From assembly GCA_036937835.1 (NCBI GenBank), contig CM072879.1, positions 7,558,501 through 7,622,500 of the forward strand: a stretch of 64,000 bases of DNA, given 5' to 3'. Numbering within the stretch: position 1 is the first letter of the stretch; each line of letters begins with the position of its first letter. The position numbers and the translations under genes are program-made. The notes beneath the pieces are model-generated. The model was given only the letters and a program-made list of their open reading frames with translations, made no database searches and had not been told where the DNA came from. Shown in pieces: positions 13,488-23,354 of the stretch. This DNA comes from Pampus argenteus (lineage: Eukaryota > Chordata > Actinopteri > Scombriformes > Stromateidae).

Positions 13488-14030
13488 ATGGAGTCCGAGT
13501 CCAGAGGTTCTGACCCAGCAACCACGGCGGTCTTTGGGATGGACAGGAGAAAGGACTGCATCTTCTATCTGAACAGATGATCAGTTAAAAAACTACAAAC
13601 TTACTTTGGATTGTGGGAAATGTTGATCAGCATTTTTATACCATTTACTAACATTTAATATACAAAAACTACACTAATACTAAGGTTACTAGCTGAATTT
13701 AGTCCATACATCTGTTCTTCCTCTCTTTATCAGTTGAATAAAAACAAGAAGTGGAGGAAGTTGTCATCCCTGTTCAACATGGAGACGTCCAGAAGCTCTA
13801 CCAGCTCTCTAAAGAAGCAGTACATCGAGTATAATTACCTATGAGTGTAAGGTGGAGTGAGGGAAGGAGCCTCCACCTGAGGCCCTGGGCACTGCAGGAG
13901 ATGCCCAGAAATGTCCATCTCTCCAGACCAAAGTCCAGCCTCCCCCCTCAGGTAAGGAATCATCTCTTCTTTTTTAGACCTTTGCTAATGAAGGAACACG
14001 AGTCTGTAACCTGGAGCTTCAAATAACCTG
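13488..14030 (+). other. Unexplained exon-like cluster, family not recognised
   Basis: Two protein-like stretches. From ATG at 13488 there is a 30-codon frame beginning MESESRGSDPATTAVFGMDR, closed by TGA at 13578-13580. After an acceptor-like tttatcag at about 13733-13736, two frames compete: one reads NKNKKWRKLSSLF, the other EVEEVVIPVQHGDVQKLYQL. A later stretch near 13841-13951 runs to a donor-like caggtaag. I do not recognise a family. It may be a decayed gene, part of a gene whose other exons are not obvious, or chance. In-frame stops prevent a clean model. Confidence 0.25.
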
Positions 14031-14075
14031 AACTCTTGTGAACCTCAGAGTTTTGGTGCAACATTCTTTCCTCCC

Positions 14076-14262
14076 TTTATAGGTCCTAAAAACAAGAAAA
14101 AGCAGACCCCAAAAGCACTGAAAACAAGAAATATATGAAGGCGGTGCCCTCAGGTACTAAAAACCAGAAGTGTGTAAAGGTGGTCCCCACAAGTACTAAA
14201 AACCAGAAGTGTGTAAAGGCGGTCCCCGCAAGTACTAAAAACCAGAAGTGTGTGTAAAGGGA
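14076..14262 (+). repeat. 39-bp minisatellite with coding-like phase
   Basis: Units of 39 bases (13 codons) begin at gtactaaa 14154, 14193 and 14232, with a diverged unit at about 14115 and a trace near 14086. The three good units read TKNQKCVKVVPTS-like in one frame until a TAA near 14255; the older units are out of frame with them. An acceptor-like ccctttatag at 14074-14083 precedes the array. No spacers separate the units. Confidence 0.85.
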
Positions 14263-15034
14263 AATTTCTCCATTTTTTAGGCGTAGTAAATTCCTTGATG
14301 TGTGCCATATTGACTGATAAAAGTGAGTTTTTCTGCTCACGTAACATGCCCGGCTGTGCCTACATGTACCAAGATGCATTGCATTACATTCCGTTCAATC
14401 AGAGACTCACGTAACACAGCGTGTCAGTAAGGAGACAAAGTTTCAGAGACAAGTTATTGAGCAGCATTATTTTCATTTACAAAATATTTTTCCTCAAGTC
14501 TGGATTTATCATACTGATGTACAAGGACCGTAAAGCACACAGCTCGCTAGTTATGTTCTGGATCATTGCAAACTTAGAGAGTGCTGTGTCTTTTAAAGAG
14601 GAGCAGGGGCCGCGTTGGAAATTAGGTGCAGCTGCATAAAGTTACAGACAACGGTCTCTGTTTTCCATTTAGAGTTTGAGCACCACTACAGAAAACAGTT
14701 GTAGTTCTTCCGAGAACCAGTGACGTTGTTGGTTTCTGAAAGAACAACAGATTTTGAAGTTGCGCCCCAGAACATGCAGCGTGGGCGTGGCACTCCCTCC
14801 CTGTCTCCTGGCTAATTACTCAAACCTGGCTTGGCTCTACACACCAGTCTCCCATCAAGTTCATCGTCTGCAGTAAATCTGCCTCTTCACCCACTCATCG
14901 CCAGATTGTTGTTGCCATCAGCCTTGCAACTCTTCAGCTCCAACTCCACCGGTCACCCTGCCATTTTGCCAGCCCGCGGGGTCATTCTCCCTCGTCATCA
15001 TTTACCTGTATCTTTGATGGATCCTCATTTGGTA
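14263..15034. other. Spacer, nothing identified
   Basis: Mixed-composition DNA between the minisatellite and the duplicated exon-3 segment. No repeat family, splice-bounded exon or protein-like frame was convincing. Confidence 0.4.
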
Positions 15035-15345
15035 TAGTGAATGAAATAGTGATAATAGATTATAAACCATTTAACTGGCGACCCCCCTGGAACAACCTCA
15101 AGGCCCCCTGTGGATCCCTTGACCCCTGGTTGAGAACCATTGATCTCAACCACTTTCCTATTCACTTTTCTTCATTCATTTAAGTTAAAAATGCAAAATA
15201 AAAAAAAAAAATCATCTGCCTCTGTGTGCAGGCACTTCCACTGCTACCTCAAGTCCACTGACTCTGGACAGCCCAACGTTCAGACTCCACTCCCGGGTGT
15301 CACCTCTGGCTTTTTTTCTCAAAACCTGCAAACCACATAAAAGTA
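15035..15345 (+). pseudogene. Orphan apple-domain half-exon with frameshift
   Basis: The whole segment is a direct duplicate of 18370-18660. It contains an acceptor (tctgtgtgcag) followed at about 15232 by an exon encoding HFHCYLKSTDSGQPNVQTPL and GVTSGF. It then loses frame: where the intact copy reads SLKTCEPHK, a run of seven T shifts reading to FSQNLQTT and TAA, so the last cysteine is lost. No matching first-half apple exon lies directly upstream. This is a stranded remnant of an extra apple-1 copy. Confidence 0.8.
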
Positions 15346-15610
15346 ACAACTATATACAATATATAACATTCACTGTATATAGCAAGGAGCAAAGCAACCG
15401 GATGCTCTATGCCGCCCTGCTCTGTGCAGCTTGAACAGTGGGCCTGTCTTACCTGACAGTCACATCATTCAACAGATCACCACGATGCTGGGTTGTCTCT
15501 CCGCAGAAGATAATGGAAAGAATTGACAACTGGACTTTGGCGTATTCACTGCACGCTGTGTGGAAAGTCATGTTATTTGTATGCAGATTGAAGAGGCTGG
15601 CTGGTATAAA

Positions 15611-16015
15611 CAGTACATGAACTCTGACTCAGACTCCTGTGGGCTTTTTATTATTACACAACCGAGTTGTTTAGTCTCAACCTGGGATAAAAAAAAACCA
15701 TTATTACTGCAAGTGACTTATGAGTTGCAGGACTTAAAACAACGGTTTTAAGGACTTTGTTAAAACATTCTGCTCGGGCAAAATGTGTTTAATAAAGGAC
15801 AGGAAACACAATAAACACAATAAAGTGTCAGGATTGAGTATGTCATGACAGGAACCAAACAGCAAACTCACAGCATAAACTTCCATTAATCCTTGATTTG
15901 ATCTAGAAACAGCCAATAAACCTGAGAGGTCCTAGTTTCAATTGATTTTTAAATATTGATAGATGAAATCATGCCCTTTTATTTTACTATTTTCTAATCA
16001 TTTTAAAAGATTTGT
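15611..16015 (+). repeat. Direct duplicate block, copy 2 of 2
   Basis: Counterpart of 11855-12300, differing by small gaps. It ends exactly where the apple-gene promoter cassette begins (gatttgtcaaaatttcat). Confidence 0.85.
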
Positions 16016-16168
16016 CAAAATTTCATCTCGCAGATATTCAGTTAGCTCTCCTACGTGATCTTTTAAAGGAATATTGATATTTGTTGATCCGGTTTGGGAC
16101 ATTGCACCATCACTGTATGAGCTAATCGCTGTGTATGTCAACAATCAATTGTACAAATAGATCAGATG

Positions 16169-16175
16169 TATAAAT
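16169..16175 (+). promoter_or_regulatory. TATA box of apple cassette A
   Basis: TATAAAT stands 113 bases upstream of the cassette-A start codon (16288). The same sequence context recurs at 17477-17483 in front of cassette B, so both copies keep the core promoter. Confidence 0.55.
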
Positions 16176-16287
16176 GTAGGGATGCAGAAGAGTCCTTTGG
16201 GGTGCCTGCAGTTGCAGATTCACGTCTTTTGACTGCACTGTTGCTGTACTTCAAGAATTTCAGCCGAATACCAGAGAAACTGAGAAG

Positions 16288-17008
16288 ATGGGAACACATT
16301 TGATTTTAGCGACTCTGCTCTCCCTTTGCAGCCTCTCCTTTAGTCAAGGTAATACTTCTTAAGTGTGTTTGAGTTTATATTTTACCATTTACATGTGGTA
16401 AAATCTATTTGATATGTGTGTATTTGTATTTGTACAAGACAGTTTGTAGTTGTAGTTGTATTTACTTTTCATTTCTTCAGAATGTATCCAGGAGGTTCTG
16501 GAGGATGTGGATTTACCTGGAACAAACATAACAGCTTACATGTCTTCTGATGTGAAAGAGTGTCAGCGGCTGTGCAACCTGCTCAAGTCTTGTCTCTTCT
16601 TTACCTTTATTCGACCTGACTGGACTGGAGAAAAAGGGTACCAAGCAATAGACACATAATCAGAAATGCATGAGTAATACTTGTGATATGTGTTGTATTT
16701 GATTTAAAATGCTTTCAGGAAAACAAGAAACTGAAAGTAATGTTTGTGAAATTAGAAAATCTAATTCAAACTCAAAACTCTTGCTACGAGTCAAGTAGTT
16801 TAATTGAAAATAAACAATTTTCTTCTTCATTTTTTTTTGTTCTTTTTAAATTAAATGCACACACACAAAAAAGAAAAATCATCTTTCCCCGTGTGCAGGC
16901 ATTTCAACTGCTACCTCAAGTCCACTCCCTCTGGACAGCCCGAGGTTCAGACTCCACTTCCGGGTGTCACCTCTGGCTTCGCTCTGAAAACCTGCAACCT
17001 AAACGCAG
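16288..17008 (+). CDS. Alternative first cassette (A) of the apple-domain gene: signal peptide plus apple 1
   Basis: Three exons with good GT-AG ends: 16288-16348 (signal peptide MGTHLILATLLSLCSLSFSQ), 16481-16637 and 16899-17008. Together they encode one complete six-cysteine apple domain (ECIQEVLEDVDLP ... HFNCYLKS ... SGFALKTC). No stop codon closes the third exon before its donor (gcaggtagg), and no own downstream exons are seen. It ends in phase 1, exactly as cassette B does, so it could splice to exon 4 of the main gene at 18762 and give a 372-residue isoform with a different apple 1. It carries a possible N-glycosylation site (NIT). The alternative is a dead partial duplicate that only looks intact. 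Confidence 0.65.
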
Positions 17009-17476
17009 GTAGGAAGCATTTTAAACTAGGGATGTATTAGCTGAATGTCAGTCGATAGTCACGTTGTTGACTGCCATCGGCCTATTGACGAGTAAAACGA
17101 CATTAACGGATGACAGTGACTGATGTGCTGTAACTGATTCTTGGATTTTGGGAATGTCATACAGTCCACTCAGTCTGTTTTATTAGCCGATGCGAGCATA
17201 CAAAGAATGAAAAGAAATGCAACACAGAAACCTCCATCTAAAAAGATGTTAGTTGTCAGAAATGATTAAGACCAGAATTCCATATTTTTGTCAACTATAG
17301 TAAAGGAGAGACCCAAGAAATTCAAAAATTTCATCTCGCAGATATTCAGTTAGCTCTCCTACGTGATCTTTTAAAGGAATATTGATAGTTGTTGATCCGG
17401 TTTGGGACATTGCACCGTCACTGTATGAGCTAATCGCTGTGTATGTCAACAATCAGTTGTACAAATAGATCAGATG

Positions 17477-17483
17477 TATAAAT
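17477..17483 (+). promoter_or_regulatory. TATA box of apple cassette B
   Basis: TATAAAT, 113 bases upstream of the start codon at 17596, in sequence nearly identical to that before cassette A. Confidence 0.55.
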
Positions 17484-17595
17484 GTAGGGATGCAGAAGAG
17501 TCCTTTGGGGAGGCTGCAGTTGCAGATTCACGTCTTTTGACTGCACAGTTGTTGTACTTCAAGAATTTCAGCCGAATACCAGAGAAACTGAGAAG

Positions 17596-19469
17596 ATGGG
17601 AACACATTTGATTTTAGTGACTCTGTTCTTCCTTTGCAGCCTCTCATTTAGTCAAGGTAATACTTCTTAAGTGTGTTTGAGTTTATATTTTACCATTTAC
17701 ATGTGGTAAAAATCCATTTGATATGAGTGTATTTGTATTTGTACAAGACAGTTTGTAGTTGCAGTTGTATTTACTTTTCATTTCATTTCAGAGTGTATCC
17801 AGGAGCTTCTGGAGAACGTGGATTTATCTGGAACAGACATAAAAGTTTTGTACTCTCCTGATGTGAAACATTGTCAGCAGCTGTGCACTCAGCACCCTTC
17901 TTGTCGCTTCTTTACCTTTATTCGACCTGACTGGACCAAAGATAACAGGTACCAAGCAACAGACACATAATCAGAAATGCATGAGTAATACTTGTGATAT
18001 GTGATGTATTTGATTTAAAATGCTTTCAGGAAAACAAGAAACTGAAAGTAATGTTTCTGAAATTAGAAAATCTAATTCCAAGTCAAACTCCTGCTACGAG
18101 TCAAGTAGTCACTGGATGCAAAACACACTTTTTCACTAGATTCAGTTTATCATCATAACAAGGTCTAAATTGATATACATTAGACAACAGACCAGATTTG
18201 ATCAGATTTTGCTTCAGAAACCTCCATCTAAAAAGATGTTGGTTGTCAGAAATGATTAAGACCAGAATTCTATATTTTTTTGTCAACTATAGTAAAGGAG
18301 AGACCCGAGGAGGAAGTGAAACCTTTCATCACAATAGTCATATGACTCTTACACACACTGGACTCACTTCTATAGTGAATGAAATAGTGATAATAGATTA
18401 TTAACCATTTTACTGGCGACCCCCCTGGAACAACCTCAAGGCCCCCTGTGGATCCCTTGACCCCTGGTTGAGAACCATTGATCTCAACCACTTTCCTATT
18501 CACATTTTAAAAGAAATAAAATAAATCATCTGCCTCTGTGTGCAGGCACTTCCACTGCTACCTCAAGTCCACTGACTCTGGACAGCCCAACGTTAAGACT
18601 CCACTCCCGGGTGTCACCTCTGGCTTCTCTCTCAAAACCTGCGAACCACATAAAAGTAACAACTATTTTTTTTTTTACAGATATTAAAATCATTAGTTAA
18701 TTAGTGATGCGTAGTAAAACTATTTTCTTCCTGTCTCTCTGTTGGATCATGTACCTGCCAGGAGATTGTTATCCTCAAGTGTACCAGGACGTGGACTTCC
18801 TAGGTGCAGACTACCGATCCTTGTTCACGGCCGACTATCAGGAGTGTCAGAGAATCTGCACACATGATCCTGGCTGTCAGTTCTTTACGTTTGTAAATGA
18901 GGTCTTCACACCACAGGAAATCAGGTAAATTCTACTTTTGTATTGTCATTTGGGGAAGACAGCTGCTCTGGAGGCTAATAGATAAAACACGTTACTGAAG
19001 TAATGTGATTTAGAAGATTTAGCTGTGGTATCAGTAGGTGGTGGAGTGATGTACGCTCTACCGTTCCTTATTGGTGTTATCTCTTATTCTGTTTTAGGTA
19101 CAAGTGCCACCTTAAATTCAGCTGGAGATTACCAAGGATTCCTATTATAGAAAAAAATTTTAGTTTCGTGTCTGGATTCTCCCAGAAAGCAGAAATAACT
19201 CAGTACTTTGACACAGGTACACAAACAGCAACGATCATAGCATTTGGAAAACATCCTGCAGGTTGGCATGCTCTCTCATTGGATGACTTGTGGGTTGTTT
19301 TTTTTTTTACAGCATGTCCGGGAAAGCTTCTTTCAGACACCGACATCGTCGGAAGCAACATGGAGATGCTGCTCGCTATCTCACCTGAACAATGTCAGAC
19401 ATTTTGCTCCGCTCATCCTCTCTGCACCTACTTCTCTTACTCCAGGTAGTGTGTGTTTGCCAGCTGTGT

Positions 19470-19505
<36 letters not shown>

Positions 19506-20420
19506 CCGTGTGACACATACACATCATTTGTAATGTTATCTGTTCTTTACGTCATCTCAAAATGTACACATACTTTGATTCAAGTAAGTTTTACTTTCTT
19601 TTTTTTTTTTTTTTTGCAGTGATGACTTCAAGTGTTATCTGAAGAACAATCCAAATAAAATGGTGACCAGAAGTATGGAGGGAGTAACGTCTGGGATGCC
19701 AGAACGCTTCTGTCAGCAAGATAACAGTATGTTTCACTCATCAACCGTACAAACTATGAGAAAGGACACGAGGAGACCATCACATATTACATCACATATT
19801 ATTTTAAGTAATCATTGCTGCGGATGAATCCTGTTGTTATAGTTTAACCTGTCGTTATGTGTGATTATTGTGATAATGGTGCTGGATTCGTAACAGTCTC
19901 ATCATTATCGCAACCTTCTGAGATGTGATCTAATATAACAAAATACTGGAATCACTTTTTTTTTTCTTTCATGTAGTATTTCTGTTTTAACGACAGTCTA
20001 TCCTGTTCCTCTCTGCTAACAGGCTGGGTTAAGGATGTTTATGAAAGAATAGATTTCCGAGGTTCTGAAATAGGTTATGAGCTGATGGTAGACGAAGACA
20101 TGTGCCAGAAGAAATGCACTAAGGATCCCAACTGCCAGTTCTACACTTATATCCCTGATCTGATAAGCCCACACTGGTAGGCCTACAATATTCTTTATGT
20201 GTGTATGTGAAAAGGCCCAATTTTTGTCACACAATTTTTTTTTTTGTTAAAATTGTAACAACAATACGTTGATTTTTTTAAATTTATTTTTTTATTTTAT
20301 TCTAGGCGCCGCTGCACTCTCAAGCGTGTCATCACCATGCCTGCTCCTCCCAAAGTTACCAAATTGCCTAATGTCGTGTCGGGCTTCTCCCTGAAGGACT
20401 GTGTTCAGATACACATTTGA
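17596..20420 (+). CDS. Secreted four-apple-domain protein lacking a protease domain (coagulation factor XI/plasma kallikrein heavy-chain-like)
   Basis: Nine exons: 17596-17656, 17792-17948, 18546-18655, 18762-18924, 19098-19216, 19313-19445, 19620-19726, 20023-20176 and 20306-20420 (TGA). All have GT-AG ends and consistent phases; total 372 residues. Residues 1-20 are a signal peptide. Four PAN/apple domains follow at about 21-109, 110-203, 204-283 and 284-372, each from two exons as in factor XI and prekallikrein. The protein stops right after apple 4, so there is no trypsin domain, activation site or catalytic triad. Apple 1 and 3 have six cysteines. Apple 2 lacks the last (SGFSQKAE where apple 1 has SGFSLKTC), and apple 4 lacks the first (W285). 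Apple domains bind proteins or glycans; the target is unknown. An AATAAA occurs at 20860-20865. Confidence 0.85.
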
Positions 20421-23130
20421 CTTGTATTTACATGTATTCAAATAACAAGAAACATACATACATACACAATAATCCAACAAAATATTAAACTGAAGCAATC
20501 TCTGAGGATGATTTTATTATCTCCTACATTTGTGATTAAATAACTGCTCTATCAATAATATATATTTGCTGTATTATTTGCTTGTGATTTTTGCATCAGA
20601 TATACCAATATTTATACATGCATACCTTATACCTCTCTTCACTCATTTCCACCCTCTCCTTACCTGCCCACCAGCAATTCTCCAAGAGATTCACACGCAC
20701 ATTTCCACTGAAACATGTCGTCCCTATTGTGTAATATGTAATATATAATAATAATAATATAATATATAATCATACATTGCAGCTGGTTACTTGTTTGACA
20801 TCATTTGTTTGTGTCTTTAACATTGTAAAAAATTAGTTTTATTGCTTTTGTTCACACAAAATAAATCTTGCATCTTGAGTCAGGTATCCACAGGGCCATA
20901 TTGATTAAGGGGGAAACGTCTTTGTCCCTACAGTTCTACCTTGATTCCTGCACTTGTGCAGATTTGACAGCAGAGGTCGCTAAACTAAAAAAAAAAAGAC
21001 CTGAAGTGTTAATTAAATCCAGCGACACTGTGTTTCATTATCACTACAGGTGACCTACCAGGCATCCAAGCGATCTCTGTTCTCATAGCTTTGTTTAGTG
21101 TTGCGTGAGCAAGCAGCACAGAGAACAGAAGACTGTTCCGAGCTTAAAATGAATCACTGCATCACACTAAATCACAGGCTAAATCTGAAAATGTGTCATA
21201 TCTTTATTTTTGTCAAGATACAAGTCAGCCAATATCACAATTTTAAATTATATTGTAATTTTTTTCCAAGACACTCAAAGCGCACAGATAAAATCCAGTT
21301 ATAGATATGGCAGTAATGCATCCGCCTGACTGAGTTTATTTGTACAGTTAGATGAGAAATTTTCTCTCGCTTCCGTATTTCAGACACTTTTTTTTCTCTC
21401 ACTTCTGCCGTCCTCCTTGCATATTAAACCCTCCCCTTTCCTCAAATACACATTCACTAACACACATGCACTTCCCTCCTTCGTTCTCCGTTGTTCCCTT
21501 CTTTCCTTCCTCCCTGCTGCCTTCAGCCTCCCCTCCCCCGTGGGAAACCCAGTGCAGTGTGACTGTGGTTGTCCTTCCTGGAAGCTGTGGTGGTGACTCT
21601 GGCTCCTCCACTCAGAGGCTAGAATAGTGCCAGCCAGCCTTGTGTGTGTCTATGTTTGTGTGTTGTCTGTGTGTCTGTCTGTGTGTGCGTGCACATGCAC
21701 CCTCCACAAACATTCCACCACCATACCGTCCGTCCGACCACCGGCCGGCCTTGCACGAAAGCCACGCCGCCACCGCGGTTCAGTCCTGACGCCAGCCCTG
21801 AAGACTCATTTTACACACACACACACACACACAAAGACGTGTGTGCACACAACACCACATAAACAAAACATTGAGCAAGGCACAAACACACAAATACACA
21901 CACATACACACACACACACACACAAGGGCAGCCAGCACATAAGATTGGCTTAAGAACACACTAGCACACTCACTCAAATAAACAATACGCACTTTGCAGA
22001 ACACACACATTTTTAGACCGCAGACCACAGAAATTGCATCCTGAAGTAGATCAAAGCGTTCTCCAGCAGTAAACACACACAAGGCTCTTCTCTGCTCTCT
22101 CATCCCTGCAGAGCCGTTCTGGTGAAGCACGGCACAATTATGTTGATCTTCTTGAGAAATACCCCGTTGTAACTGTCATCTATCATTGTTCAAGGTTTCT
22201 CGTGCACCCTGCACATGCTGGCCGACTCTCTGTGATTCACACCATTTCTCTTCTTGTCCTTTTAAACCTCCACAATCCTTCTCATCTCCTCTGAACCCTG
22301 TCTCCTGCCTCCCTCCCATCCTGTTATTGAACGTCTACACCAAATCAGTCACTCAACCGCAGCCTTTTAGATCTTTTTTCTTTGTTTTCTCGTCTCTCAG
22401 TCCCTCTTCATCTCTTCATCGCCCTCTCCCTTACTGTCTGTCCATTGTTGAGGAGACAGTGGCGCAGACAAACCGGGAGAGAAGATATCCGCTGGTGTAC
22501 CACAAGATTGGAGAGAAAGAATGGCAGAGAGAGACAGTGGAGGAGAGGAAGATAGATAGACTGATATGAGGGTAAAGTTAATAACAGGGGACTGCCAATT
22601 AGAGGGCAAAGTGATGGGTCTGTTTGCCTCACCGCAGCATCCCAAAAACATCACCAGCTCCCACCATGTTTATCCTCTGCAGCCACAAGACCACAGCTCC
22701 CATCAGCCATCACTGGAGACAGCTCAGATACCAAAGGAGGTTATGGTTGGGAACATGCAAGCAGTGTTTGCAGACAAGGCTAATATGGATAAGTGGGTAA
22801 CATGTCATTTTCACCCATTCCTTTGCTATTATTGATAGCAGATCATTTATAGCTGCAATTACATGTTCGCATTTGGTTATACAGTCAGGAAAAACACACA
22901 CGCAGTAAAAACATGACCAAATGTAAAGGCACTTAGTCTTTATAGAGGTTTTTTTTTCTTCTTTTTTTCAAAACATTCTTTGTCAGTCAGACAGAATTGG
23001 AAAATGTAATCAAATGTATAAATGATTTGGAAAGTAAAACAAACATCACAGTTAAAAGATCAGTAAAAACTCAACGTCACTCTTTGTTGAGCAAGATATA
23101 TATATATATATATATATATATGAACATGAA
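20421..23130. other. Spacer between apple gene and heyl, no gene seen
   Basis: First part is the apple-gene 3' UTR. Then AT-rich DNA, CA repeats around 21810-21925 and pyrimidine-rich tracts around 21360-21540 and 22230-22440, and a (TA)n tract at 23098-23122. Frames here are low-complexity. Confidence 0.5.
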
Positions 23131-23136
23131 TTTATT
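23131..23136 (-). terminator. heyl: Poly(A) signal of heyl
   Basis: AATAAA on the minus strand, 219 bases beyond the heyl stop codon, in an otherwise gene-free stretch; the only good hexamer this close. Confidence 0.5.
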
Positions 23137-23354
23137 CAAAAGTTCCATTCCGTCATCCTCCTACGTTATTGTTTGTGATTATCTGAAACTTCACCCATAG
23201 TCTGATATGGCTTTTAGAGTCTCTCAAAAGAAGAGACAATCATCAACTGTCCAATATTTCTTTCTCCAAGGTTTTGTATTTGCTACGTGGTGTGCATCGG
23301 AGCCCCATGTCCACTGCACAGAGTTCATTTGGAAAACAAAACTGAAGTTGACCC

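Larger units (their letters stand above)
16015..18660 (+). repeat. Tandem duplication of apple-1 promoter cassette
   Basis: 16015-16800 repeats at 17323-18110 (promoter, exon 1, exon 2, part of intron 2) in direct orientation. A second shared piece, about 17196-17305 and 18211-18310, and the exon-3 segment shared by 15035-15345 and 18370-18660 show more than one round of duplication and rearrangement. Differences between the copies are mostly single bases in introns and clusters of replacements in exon 2. Confidence 0.88.

Noticed and set aside
14076..14262. Regular repeat units resembling a CRISPR array
   Set aside because: Units abut with no spacers, and the window is vertebrate nuclear DNA; it is a 39-bp minisatellite.
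22186..22654. Frames on both strands of 74-127 codons upstream of the heyl 3' end
   Set aside because: Pyrimidine-rich low-complexity sequence open in several frames; no homology recognised.
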